From positions 1 through 41,647 of the forward strand of contig LGRX02029163.1 in the NCBI GenBank assembly GCA_001247695.2: a DNA stretch of 41,647 bases, given 5' to 3'. Shown here one piece after another: positions 19,721-29,978 of this stretch. Made by a program: the position numbers and the translations under genes. The notes under the pieces were generated by a model. It saw only the letters and a program-made list of their open reading frames with translations. It did not search any database and had not been told where the DNA came from. Positions within the stretch are counted from its first letter, which is position 1. Every line of letters starts with the position of its first letter. This stretch comes from Cymbomonas tetramitiformis (taxonomy: Eukaryota; Chlorophyta; Pyramimonadophyceae; Pyramimonadales; Pyramimonadaceae).

Positions 19721-20784
19721 GCACTGGGGAGCAGTGGGCTGGCCTACAATTCTCCGTGACGGACCCGCTGGAGATGCAGCTGCGGGCAGACATGCTGTTG
19801 GCGGTGTCTGGCACCCGTGAGGCTAGCACCATGCGGGGCTACTCTCGGGTGTTCGTACGGTACCAGGCTTTCTGTCAGGACCGTGACCCACCTAGGGTGC
19901 CTGTTCCTGCTGACCCGGTCACGGTGGCTATGTACTTACAGTACATAGCCAATGCGGCCAGGACCTTCTCTGTGGTGAAGACCGCTTCGGCTATGGTTTT
20001 CACTGCTCATGATTTGGCTCTGGTCCCGGCAGACCGGAACCCCACCTCTCATCGGCTGGTGGCCGCAGTGCGGGAGGCAGCTCACAGGAGGCTGGGGGAC
20101 AGGCGGCTGAACAGGAAGGAGCCGCTGGAGTTTGCATTTGTTCAGAGTGGTGCTCGTTGCTGGTTGATGCTGGGAGGTGTCACTCGGCAGATGTTTGCTA
20201 CACTGGGTTTGGACATGTGGACAGGCTTCTGGCGGTATGACTGTGCGGAGAAGGTGAGACTGCGGGATATGAAGTTCTGTGAGACCCACATGACCACCTT
20301 CCTCGAGAAGCGGAAGACGGACAAGTACAGGTATGGGCAGCTGGTGGAGGTTGCCCGGGCGGCGGAGGGGCAGCCTTTGTGCCCAGTGGAGGTCAGTCAG
20401 AGGTGGGTTGACACTCAGATTGCACGGGGAGTGCAGCCAGACGAGCCCCTGTTTCAGCAGATTGATGGCAGGCGGTTTCAGCGGGACCCGTCGGCTGACT
20501 GCCTGACGGGGAAGAGGCTGGACTATCCTCAGCTGAGGAGGTACCTGTTCAGGATGCTGGGTGAGGCTTCTGGCTTGGACCCCGATGCTCTGAGGCAGCG
20601 GTATGGGACCCAGTCCCTGCGGTCTGGTGGGGCTACGGCGGTGGCTGCGGCTGACCAGGTTACTGATTTCGAGTTCAATCAGTACGGTGGCTGGAGCTCG
20701 TCGGCGGCTGCGGCCACCTACAAAGCTACCAACCTCAACCGCAGGCTGGCGGTGTCCAGAAGCGTCACGGTTTGGAATAATTAA
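19690..20784 (+). CDS. DIRS tyrosine recombinase
   Basis: This 364-residue protein starts at an ATG that overlaps the previous gene in another frame. The N-terminal half is the helical DNA-binding (SAM-like) part, TREASTMRGYSRVFVRYQAF. Catalytic elements follow in order: Arg182 (WRYDCAEKVRLRDM), Lys208/209 (EKRKTDK), the HxxR box as QSLRSGGAT (Q308, R311), Trp335 (GGWSS) and the nucleophile Tyr344 (ATYKATN). The usual first His of HxxR is Gln here, which may reduce activity or be a lineage variant. Function: site-specific insertion of circular element DNA. The reading frame is intact to TAA at 20782. Confidence 0.9.
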   Translation: MGAAFHAGIIGTGEQWAGLQFSVTDPLEMQLRADMLLAVSGTREASTMRGYSRVFVRYQAFCQDRDPPRVPVPADPVTVAMYLQYIANAARTFSVVKTASAMVFTAHDLALVPADRNPTSHRLVAAVREAAHRRLGDRRLNRKEPLEFAFVQSGARCWLMLGGVTRQMFATLGLDMWTGFWRYDCAEKVRLRDMKFCETHMTTFLEKRKTDKYRYGQLVEVARAAEGQPLCPVEVSQRWVDTQIARGVQPDEPLFQQIDGRRFQRDPSADCLTGKRLDYPQLRRYLFRMLGEASGLDPDALRQRYGTQSLRSGGATAVAAADQVTDFEFNQYGGWSSSAAAATYKATNLNRRLAVSRSVTVWNN

Positions 20785-21623
20785 ATATAGACCCCCCCCT
20801 TTCCATGGTACACTCGACACTGTCTCTCTTTCGCGTTTCAGATTTATACCGGAGTACTGTAGACACTTGACCCTTCAGCTTCACAATACATTGGGCACAC
20901 TCTTTTTCTACTTCTCTTGTTCCCAGAGTTTCTCCGAGCGCGGCCGCTGCGCGGCCTGCGACACGCGAGAGTCGACGTTACGGACCCCAGAACGTTACAA
21001 ACCCTAAGTCTAATTTAGTCCATAAGCTCTGGGAACAAGAGTAGGTCTACTCTCGTCCCCAGAGTTTAGACGAGCCGCGCTTCGCGCGGCTACCCGCGAT
21101 TCGATTCGAGGGCTGCGTTACTTGATGATTGTGGAGCTGGTCTAAATCTCTAAGTCTCCGGACGCCCATAAGCTCAATCTGCGTTACAAACCCTAAGTAA
21201 TATTCGCGCTATTTCGGTCCGGAGACTCGGGTTCCAGAGTAAGAGTAGGTCATACTCGATACTCATACTGACACTCGTTTCGTATCTGCATGTCGCTGTC
21301 GCGTGAAACTTACGAGATACGACGATACGAGAGTCATCCAAGGTGTAGGTCGCAGATGGAGATGCAGTCGCAGAATCGAGAATGAAAATACGGGCGCCCG
21401 TACAAATATAAGTACCGGATACCGGATACCGGTCACATCCGGGACATGACGATGACGATGACATGAGAGAAATCCTCGTGTTGATGTTGCCTGCTCTCTC
21501 TCTCCGGAGCGCGTCTAACGTAAGCCAAAGCCTGTCCTCCCGCTCCTCTCCTGTAACGTAAACGTTAAACGTTGACAAAACTCCTCTGGTCCTGGGGATC
21601 AGCACGATAACCTTCACGAAAAC
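20785..21623. other. spacer between DIRS element and TRIM-like gene with small inverted repeats
   Basis: A perfect 15-bp inverted pair, CTCTTGTTCCCAGAG (20914-20928) and CTCTGGGAACAAGAG (21027-21041), bounds a 128-bp segment. A diverged copy (CTCTCGTCCCCAGAG) follows at about 21050. GTTACAAACCCTAAGT also occurs twice (about 20994 and 21183). GC-rich hairpins GCGCGGCCGCTGCGCGGCC and GCCGCGCTTCGCGCGGC sit near 20940 and 21075. The region presumably includes the promoter of the gene at 21624. Confidence 0.6.
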
Positions 21624-23526
21624 ATGACAAATTCTGAAGCACCAGACGTTATTACAGACACTATGTCTGGTAAAAGTTTACCACCGTTATCGCTTCTTAA
21701 GTGCGGAGTATGTAGAGACTACTTCAATAACCCGATCACGCTCCCTTGCTTGCACTCAATGTGTGAGGGGTGTGTTCCCCGCAATGATCCGGCGTTGGAC
21801 GAGCGTAAAGCCTTCATCCACTGCCCCAAATGCAACGAGCAACCAGCGGAAATATTGAAGCATGCGGCTACCACTGGAGATGTGCCTGTCGTTCCTGATG
21901 TGCGCCTGTCCCGTATAGTACAGCTGATCCTCCACAGCAAACACTTGTGCGACAACTGCGGTGAACTTGCAGAGCTTACCTGCGAAACTTGTGCGAACAG
22001 CTTCTGCCGCACTTGCTTCGATCGCACTCACGCGTTCGAAGTGTTCAAGAACCACAAGTCTGTGCCGTTGGCACACGCAGATATGTCTCGACTGCCGGAC
22101 TGCCCTCAACATGGTGAAGGTCAGCCTTTGGAGTTTTGGTGCACAGTTTGCAAGGTCGGGGTGTGTCAAGTATGCTTACTGAAAGGCTCTCACAAAGGAC
22201 ACCACTACTTGCCAATCGCTGAGGTGCGCCAGACAAGTTATGAGGATATGAAATTGACTTTGAGGAATACCAAAAACTACAAGGCGGCACTTGAAGTCGC
22301 AGTGGAGAACGTAGAGTGCGAAAAGCAGAAACTGGACGGTGCATATGAGCTAGTGACGAAGGCCATCGAAGTAAACTTTGCTGCCATCCAAGCCGCTGTC
22401 GCACAGCGCAAAGATGCACTTTTGTCTGACTCACTGAACCTTTTCAATCTAAAGGTAAGCTCTCTGCACCTCTTCTGAAGTGCCGAAGTCTTGCGGCCCA
22501 TGTGCATACTGCATACAGAATTGTGATCTTCAGAAGCAATTGATAACCGAACGTCGTAGAGAACGTATTCTAACTGGCAGAAAACTGCTGCGTAACGCTA
22601 CCTGTAAACGGGCCCGCTTCGACGACTATGGACTAAGTTCTTTGCGAATGTTGAGCACTTCGAGCATGACGCAGTGCGCTTTCGTGTGAAAACTGATTGG
22701 ACAGAAGAGACCACTTCAGCTGTAAAAATATTGTGAAGACCTTAGTGGCTCTATGCCTCTTGCAGCTCGAGACTTTGGAGAAAGAGAAGTCCTCGCTTGA
22801 AACCGAACTTGACCGCACCAACGAAGCGATTGGGAGAGCGGAAGCCGTGGTTGCTTATTCCAACGATCTCGAGCTGGTGATTCGCCTGCCTTTCCTCCGA
22901 TACCGGCAGTCTCTTCCCTGCTTTCTCTTCCCTGTCAAGTATGTCATGTTACGACAAAGGGCTACTGAACTTCTCAAACAGCTGGCACACTGTTTTGGGT
23001 CGCGATCCGTTGAGCCTGACTCTTCATGACCTTCGGCGCCACAGGTAAACCAAAAATCTCTGGTTTCAACTCGACTCAGTGCGGTCACGGCCTCGCCGGT
23101 CCCTACAAAGTGTGAAGAGGGGAACATGCACGTCGCCCTATTCGACCATCTGTCAACTGCTATTGCTGGGTAAGAATACCGGTCAGGACTGAAGCTTCTT
23201 GTTTTTTTGTGTGCATATTGTCGGCTGCAGAGTGCAGTACAAGCGTGTTCCGGTTTCGGATAAGTTTTGTAAATCTGCTTTGAATTCGGAAGGGAGCATT
23301 CAATGTTGAACGCTGCCCCCCTTGGCCTTCTCACTAGACGCTTTGTGGAAACAGGTATGGAGCAATCAAGGGCAATCAGTCGACTGCTGAAATTGCCCAT
23401 AAGAAACAGCTCCAAGGTTTGGTGAACGAAGCCGACAAAATCTTGTCCAAACGAGTCGTAAATACCTCTGCAAAGGCCAAGGCACCACCACCTACAGCTG
23501 ACGGGCCCAAGAGTGCAGAGGAGATG
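21624..23526 (+). CDS. TRIM-like RING/B-box/coiled-coil protein, spliced, 5' part only
   Basis: Exon 1 (21624-22454, 277 codons, phase 0, donor GTAAGC) encodes a C3HC4 RING (CGVCRDYF...CLHSMCEGC...CPKC, about residues 32-73). It then encodes two B-boxes: LCDNCGELAELTCETCANSF, and CPQHGEGQPLEFWCTVCKVG ending in HKGHHYLP. The start of a coiled coil follows. Exon 2 begins at 22766 after TTGCAG and continues the coiled coil (LETLEKEKSSLETELDRTNE) to about 22876. A further piece (MLRQRATELLKQL) follows a polypyrimidine-AG at 22939. Exons 23045-23169 (donor GTAAGA) and 23355-23526 (donor GTGAGT) join in frame. The join between 22940 and 23045 is unresolved. RBCC proteins are usually RING-type ubiquitin ligases. 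A C-terminal NHL, SPRY or filamin domain is expected in many, but none is visible downstream. Confidence 0.8.
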
Positions 23527-24600
23527 GTGAGTGCACCCCCGAAAGAGGGAGGGTGTGTGCTGCAGTAGCTTGTGCTGTTTGAAACTTGAAGTTACCAGCT
23601 TTAGTAGGCTAAGCTCTGGTACAGTATGCCTCACCAAACTTTTTAAGAAAACATAAGAAAGATGGTGACTCCAAGTGTGTAGCCAAGTGCGTTCGGAAGT
23701 TTTTGCAGCAAGGCACTTTGTGGTCTTTACTAGATCAGCTCCAAATAGGGAACTTTCCTTTCCCCCCGTGGCTTAATGGGAGACTGGTACACACTGGAAT
23801 CATACACCCAGCCTTATTGAAGTGTCAACTTGCATTTTGTCCAGTCACAAACAGGCAGGCACCGTCAAAGAATATGCGACTTTGAGGATCTTGTAGCGGG
23901 AATGGATATAGGGGGAAAAGGTTGGGAATTGCATGTAGTGCATCACGCATGTAACGCTCAGAAATACTTGTTTCTAAGCACCATATTTTTGTTTTTTTTC
24001 CTTCCCTGAGATGGGGTTGGACTTGTTTTCCTTTCTTAAATCGGTTCAAAGCTATTTGTACCTCACAGCTACAAGCATAATCATATGCATAACCTGATAC
24101 GTTTTTTTCTTCCCACTATGGTATATGGATTGGAGCACACTTCCTAGACAGCTGAGCAAGAGTACAACCTTCATAAGGAAGGTATGGCAGGTTTACTGAG
24201 CACTTGACATCATCAAGGGTACCAAGCGTGCGTCGTGTGAAGGACAGTGCTTTTAAGCTGGTCTATCATGAGCGCTAGCTAACACTCCTGTGCAATTGCA
24301 AAAAAGTTCCGGATATCACAAATAATTAGCAATTGGCATTCTGTGGATGTAAATTCTACCCTGGTACCTCGAGGTCAGTATTCACCGACACGGCGACTTC
24401 CGTTATAACAACTTTTAGTCGTTTCCTCGGTGCGAGATCATTACGATTGACCTGAGTAGCTTTTCATTGCTACGACAAATTCCGGAACATTTAGCATCAT
24501 GTTAAATGACTTTTAATATCATCAAATAACAACAGTGAAATATCTTAGTCTAGCATCGAGTAATGCCGACGCAACGAGCAAACCTGTCAAGCCACTGCAA
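23527..24600. other. gene-free stretch after the TRIM-like exons
   Basis: I see no exon-like sequence continuing the RBCC gene, and no repeat or RNA. It may be a long intron or the point where the gene was cut. Confidence 0.45.
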
Positions 24601-26100
24601 CAGACCTAAGTATCAAAATCTAGTAGTAAATTTCCGAATTTATTGAACGGTGATGGCATGCGTCGCAAGCCTGAAACTGACGTGAGCCAGTGGTGGAAGG
24701 AGCAGTCGCGGAAGGACCTTCCCAACTTGGAACAACAACTAATATTGTTATTGATTGATCTTAAGCAGCAACTATTGTCATTGATTGATCTCAAGCAATA
24801 GTAGTTATCGTTATTTATTGATCACTTCAGGGTCTTATTGATATTGATTAATATGAAAATTCAATTATTGAACTCTAATCAATCCCACTTTCAGATTTCG
24901 ATATATAACCTTGATCGATATCGACCTTGGCCCTTCTCGATATGTCGATAACATTTTGTCAAAAATCCTATCGACCGATGCCGATAACTACGAAAATCCT
25001 ATCGACCGACACCGATAACTGCAAAATTGCTATCGCCCGATACCAACATTCTCAAAAATGTTATCGATACGATATGATATCCGCGATATTGCGAAAAAAC
25101 CTATCGACAGATACGATATTCCCGATATATCAATATTTGGAGTTATTGGGTTATTAATACCGCTCCTTGCTCCGTAACGAAAATCGTTACGTCGGTACCC
25201 CAGCAAAGTCGAAATCAACTAAGGCGAATACTCAGGCCATACCGTCCAACCGCGATACCCTCAATTCGGAACTCCTCAATCCATCCCAAGCGCCTGAGCT
25301 TAGCCAATCATGGCTAGATCGCATCATCATTGACTAGATAAAGCGTGCGTGGACGCAAGCCTGCCATATATACCACTCTGTATATCTATAATGTATGAAC
25401 GAACCCCTCAACAGGATGTGGACTCATAACGTGATAGCTCAAACTGTGAATCGATAAATGAGATTATAACCAACCTTTATGGTTGGATTCTAGGTTCCGG
25501 CCTGCATGTGACGGTCTATCAGACTACTCTAGGAAATATGATAGGTGACAGTTTGTGTACTAGGGGGCAAGTAGCACGTACGGCGATTGGCAGTATGAGC
25601 TGGGGACAGCATGATATGATGACTTATGTCAGCATGTCATGATGACTGATGACAACATGTCATGATGGCACAAGTGGTATGACCATGCTGTATGAGAAGT
25701 CATAACCAGTTTAGATACTGACACTAAAGTGCGACGGTTCGGAAATAATACCAAGTACTCAGCATGGGTGCTGTCGGATGACTGTCATGGTGCCATGTTT
25801 ATATGCATTAGAGATTTGATGACAGTTAGTGAATATATCTCTGTAGCAAGGCTATATGAACTAGAGAGCTCTGAGAGCTCTTCCTTCTTGTACACTGACC
25901 TTCAGCCCACCATAACTGATTTGTGTATATGGGGCAATGCGATATAATACAACAGTAACAATAATTGTAACAACAATGTTCAATGTTGTTCAACACTAGA
26001 GAACTATCCACATAGTACCCCTCATCAACTGGTATTAGCGGAACGTCTTTAACGACTTCTACGCAGACCTTTCCACCACCACACCTCTGCATTTTTTTTG
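24600..26100. other. gene-free, AT-rich region with ATCGAT-type and CATGTCATGATGAC repeats
   Basis: ATTGATTGATC motifs occur at 24750-24830, and ATCGA/TATCGA-rich DNA at 24900-25140. A 19-nt dyad CGTAACGAAAATCGTTACG lies at 25173-25191. Imperfect CATGTCATGATGAC repeats occur near 25620-25670. No coding region is supported. Confidence 0.6.
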
Positions 26101-27160
26101 GTACCGAGTTCTGCTTTTCGTGGACCTCGAATTCTTCGCCGGCTTCGACTCTTTTTGCTTTCGTCGCCGGTGGATCAAGCGCCCGTCTTTCTGCCGGGTT
26201 TCTTGTGATCTCAACGGCTGGATTTAATCTGGGGAGCTCCCCACGTTCTTTCCGCGAACCTCATCAATTGCGGCGTAATTTAACATGTTTCACTGTCTTG
26301 CACACGGGCCGGTCTTTTTTCGCCACCGAGATCTTCCACGACGGCCGGTGCTTCTTTACAAAATTTCAGCGGGATCTTACTTACTTGCGTGAATGGTGCT
26401 CTGTGCACCGCCTGTTTTGGGGCTGCCTTGCCTTCGCCCGAGTTCGGCTGGGTTTGATGCTGCTGCCTCCGCTTGTGGGATTCTGGCGGTTGCCCTTCTG
26501 CCCGAGTCCGCTGACGCGGCATGTGCTCCCAAGTTTTCGCCACCTAATCTGCGGGTGGCCGACCCACGCGCCCCGCTGAGGAATTCTTCAGCGCCGCCCG
26601 TTCCAGGGTCACGTTTTCCGTCGCCGGGCCGTCCCCGACTTCAGCGCGGTCTCGGTTCGGGATTTTGACGCAGCAGATGTGGGCTCACTTGCTGCACCGC
26701 GCGGCCGGCGCGGTCGCGCAGTGAATCCTCGCACATGCCCTATCCGCTGCGGGTGCGCGGGCCACGCTGGCCTTGAGCCGGTGCTCTCTGCCAGCTCCTG
26801 CCCGGTTGGCGCTGGAGCGCCTCCCGTTTGCGGGATTTCACTACCCGTCGCCCCGTCCATTGCGCTCTTACCCGGCCGCTTGTGTCCGGAGCCGACGGGC
26901 CCCTTCAATGGCGGATGCCGGCTGGGGTTGGACCCTGGTAGCTGCGGGCGACGGCGGGACCTGCCGCAGGCGTGCCACGGGGTGGGCTCGTTGGCGCCGC
27001 GCCACGGTCCTAACCTGTTGGCGGTGCCTGCGGCGATAGCGGCAGTGACGGTTTCGGATGGTGACGCCGTTCGCGTCCAGGATCTCGATCGGGCGTCCCG
27101 GCTGAGGGGCGGTTTTGCCGCTCTCGCAGCTCCGGTCGTTGCTCGACGGCAAAGAGGGGG
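26101..27160 (+). other. GC-rich segment, possibly the decayed 3' internal end of a retroelement
   Basis: Overlapping frames occur on both strands (for example 26679-27308 plus and 26609-27196 minus) without recognisable motifs. The segment ends in a purine run, AAAGAGGGGGG (27150-27160), immediately followed by TG of a candidate LTR. That is where a polypurine tract would sit if this is the 3' internal part of an LTR element. Confidence 0.3.
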
Positions 27161-27487
27161 GTGTTTTATGGAGACAGAGACCTTGCCCCCCCACACTGGG
27201 GGGCACCTCTGCCCTCTGTCTCACCTCTCGATCGGAGGTTCCAGGTCAGTCTCTCGGCTTTGCTCGCTGATAATGAAACACCTCCTGCATTTTATTATCC
27301 CATCTTAGACTGCAGTGATAGCCAGCTTGTCCACTGTCTTGCTTCCTATCACGTTCGGAGTTCGGTCGAAATAATATATCTCGTTATCACAAATATATAT
27401 TTATTTCACCCTTTCCGTGAGGTCATCGGCCATCACCACCGGTCAGTGGTCGCTTGGTGGCTCCCACTCTTCCTTGATCCCGCAGCA
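27161..27487 (+). repeat. candidate LTR (TG...CA), about 327 bp
   Basis: It begins TGTTTTATGG after a purine tract and ends ...GCAGCA. Five or six bases later lies TGGTATCCC (27493), whose first seven bases match the classic initiator-Met-tRNA primer-binding-site start TGGTATC. A 9-bp dyad GAGACAGAG/CTCTGTCTC lies near its left end. No second copy is in the window, so the LTR status rests on signals only. Confidence 0.3.
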
Positions 27488-27657
27488 TTTTGTGGTATCC
27501 CGTGACGCACGCTCACGCGCATCTGACTGAGCGCACTGCTCTTTCACCCCCCATCTGCTTTCCGCGTGCCCCACTGGCACCGCCCATCTGGCAAGGAACC
27601 ACTGTTCCCTTGATTGCGCGAGCACTTCGCGCCCCAAAATTTCAGCATTCAGGACTA

Positions 27658-28175
27658 CAGTAAACACTCAGTATTAAGGAATTCACCGTTAAGGAATCAG
27701 CAGCCAGCGTTTGGGGGGGTCACGATTTTAGTGATTTGGCTGGCTGGACCCAAAAAAATAAGGAGGAGGTCCGAAATAAGGAAGGCTCGCTGGCTGGCAT
27801 GCTTTCGGCAATCTTAAAATAAGAAATTGACGCTGGCATAGCTTGACGCGATACACATGGCATTAGGCTAAGCGAGGCGCATCATTTTGCTGTAATCATT
27901 GGTGTTACGGGGATATACACCATCGTATAAGCTATGTATATGATGCCTACTCGTTGGGTCCATTTTACCACGTTCGAAAAATCAGCATTACGCTTTTCTC
28001 GAAAATTTCGCTTTGTGAGGCCGAGAAGATAACGAATGGCGCTGGCTGGCTCATGAATCGGGTTCCTTCTAATGAACGAATTCGCCACAGCGGCGGCTGG
28101 CGAGGGGGGTCACGATTTTAGTGTTTTGGCTGGCTGGCGCCAGATCTCTGTTTCATTAAATATGAGTGTTTACTG
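27658..28175. mobile_element. 518-bp pogo/Tc1-mariner-like MITE
   Basis: The ends are perfect 13-bp inverted repeats, CAGTAAACACTCA, followed on both sides by TATT(T)AA. TA dinucleotides directly flank them (27656-27657 and 28176-28177). A CAGT start plus TA target duplication is the signature of Tc1/mariner; the CAGTAAAC start resembles pogo/Tigger ends. The interior carries a direct repeat (GGGGGTCACGATTTTAGTG at about 27716 and 28110) followed by TTGGCTGGCTGG, and no transposase frame. It sits 19 bp upstream of the gag-like start codon. Confidence 0.88.
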
Positions 28176-28194
28176 TACGTACGTTATTCCAGCG

Positions 28195-29800
28195 ATGTCG
28201 GACGCACCCGTTTCCCTTGGCAGTCGTCTTCGCGCTGCCCGAGATGCTGGGGGTACTTCCCCTGCCAGGACTCCGCCTCCGAGTCCCCCGACTCCCCATG
28301 GGGAACAGCCGCCGGACCAAATCGTCCGTATGTCTTCATTGCGCCCACGCCCTACTCCTGTATCGCGTTCGGCCACATCCGCGGAGTTACACAACAGGGC
28401 TCCTAATCGGTTTCAAACTTGCATATCGATCGATTTCGATATTCAACATTTTCAATCGATAATCGATGATATCGATTCATATCGATTATTGAATTTTATA
28501 TACAATTCTCCGTATACAATACATAAGACCGCCAAACTAAACTGAATCGATACCGATTTATCGATGAAATGTGCACAAAAATGATATCGATCGATACCGA
28601 TTTCCCGTTTTTCCCCGATATATCGATATATCGGAATATCGGTTAAACCGATTAGGAGCCTTGTTCCACAACGACACCTCCGTCTGGGTATCTATCCATG
28701 TTCGTGCATCGCAGCGTACTGAGTTTGCGGAGAAGCTGGACTACGTCTTCGCTTACGGCGAGGAGTTGGCCAAGCTCCTCCGCGCCCATGCATTCAAGTC
28801 GACCGTCGGCCTCACCCTTGATGGACCTGAAGCCGAGAGCGACTTTGCCGTCCTACTGGCAAGTGGCAAATATGGCACATGTGTTTGGCCCTATTTCCCG
28901 TGACGAGATCCTGAAGCTGCTCGACCTCGACTTCGAGTACGAAGAGTACCACCTCACTCTCAACGAGCTCATTTACGGCGTGCTCCCCACGGTCCTTTGC
29001 GGCACCGCTTTGGCGCTCTACGAGGAGTCCACCCATGTACACCCGCACGATGGGCGTTGCGCACTGCAACGTCTACGCTTCCACGTGGAGGGCATCGGCG
29101 ACCCGGACACGCACCGCTTCTGGGTTCGACTTCGAGCACTTGTCGTCGACGAGACCATCGAGCCCGCCCCGCAGCTTGTTGTCTTTGCCACGCTGGCGGA
29201 CACGCACCGCAAGCTGCACCCGGATTACGGGGACCGTGCCCGCGTCGAGGACAGAGTTGAAGTGTTCCAAAAATCTTTACGGCCCGCAATTGAGAAAATA
29301 CCTGGCCTTTCGGCCAAAACGGTCAATGAAGAAAAATGCCCGCCGCAGGCGCTAAAATTTGAAATTAAGTATGGGGGTTTGATAAAAAGTGGCATGTATG
29401 AAATGCCTATATTTTTGGCCTAAGCTTGGCCGGCGCATATTTTTGTGCGGCCCGGGGGCGAAAGAACATTCGGCCCGCTTTCGGCCCGGAGCGAGCTTCT
29501 GTGGCCCCGGGCCGGCCCGCCACGGTAAGAGTTTCACTCTGGTCGAGGACCTCCACAACGTCCTCCGGTCCTCCGCGGTACATTCCCCCTACATCACCCC
29601 CATGTATCTGGTGGTGGTCCGCGACCTCAACGCTGGTCAGCGGCCCACCTACGCCGCCCTCGCCCTTCGGCTCGGCAAGACATTCCGTGACGAGTCCCCC
29701 CTCGCACGTCTTGCCGCGCCTCCTCCTCCAGCACATGGTGGTGGCGCGGGCGAGGTGGTGGTGGCAAGACCACCGCCAGCTCCATCCACGCCCTCGGCAA
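28195..29800 (+). pseudogene. retroelement gag-like pseudogene
   Basis: The frame starts at ATG 28195 (MSDAPVSLGSRLRAARDAGG, then a Pro/Ser-rich stretch). It is interrupted at 28387-28671 by a hAT-like MITE and resumes in the equivalent frame at 28664 (HNDTSVWVSIHVRASQRTEF...TVGLTLDGPEAESDF). A frameshift near 28890 moves it to the frame encoding ISRDEILKLLDLDFEYEEYH...LTLNELIYGVLPTVLCGTAL...HDGRCALQRLRFHVEGIG. This arrangement of a helix followed by DGR...L..L resembles the capsid region of Ty1/copia-type Gag (UBN2-like) proteins. After about 29265 the frame is disrupted again. It resumes near 29525 (FTLVEDLHNVLRSSAVHSPY) and fades in low-complexity sequence. No protease, integrase or RT is seen downstream. 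Confidence 0.55.
28395..28663. mobile_element. 269-bp hAT-like MITE inserted in the gag-like gene
   Basis: Inverted ends are CAGGGCTCCTAATCGGTTT on the left and, read on minus from the right, CAAGGCTCCTAATCGGTTT (18 of 19 identical). Flanking 8-mers TTACACAA (28387-28394) and TTCCACAA (28664-28671) match at 7 of 8. A CAGGG-type end with 8-bp duplication is typical of hAT. The interior is made of TATCGAT/ATCGATA-rich DNA. Removing the element plus one duplication restores reading-frame continuity of the host gene. Confidence 0.88.
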
Positions 29801-29978
29801 GCGGCGACATGCGCTACAAGTGGGTGAGTGGAAGAAGCAGGAGGGGGGCGGCCGTTATCTGGTGTGGGACGGCACATGCATGCCCTGTGCGACTTGCTGG
29901 CGCCTTTGGGCCGTCACCACAGGGCACATGGACACCGATGGCGTATGCATCTACTCTTGCACCGCCGCGTTCGCGCCA

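Larger units (their letters stand above)
15370..20830 (+). mobile_element. DIRS-like (tyrosine-recombinase) retrotransposon, degenerate
   Basis: The gene order on plus is a Gag-like protein with a zinc knuckle (15660-16511), then RT + RNase H + Dam-like methyltransferase (16606-19720, interrupted), then tyrosine recombinase (19690-20784). This is the established layout of DIRS-order elements, which integrate by a tyrosine recombinase and so make no target-site duplication. The 5' leader has two copies of GGTTTTCTGATCAGT (about 15386 and 15445) flanking a 9-bp hairpin (GGATGACAG/CTGTCATCC, 15403-15429). I could not find the matching inverted or split direct repeats at the 3' side, so both boundaries are approximate. 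The copy is dead: a 1-nt frameshift near 17950 and an 18025-18927 insertion break the second gene. Confidence 0.85.

Noticed and set aside
19936..20820. 294-residue minus-strand frame opposite the recombinase
   Set aside because: It is the shadow of the tyrosine recombinase gene, which has all catalytic motifs on plus.
26609..27308. Genes on either strand in the GC-rich segment
   Set aside because: Overlapping frames on both strands have generic Ala/Pro/Arg composition and no motif; openness is explained by high GC.
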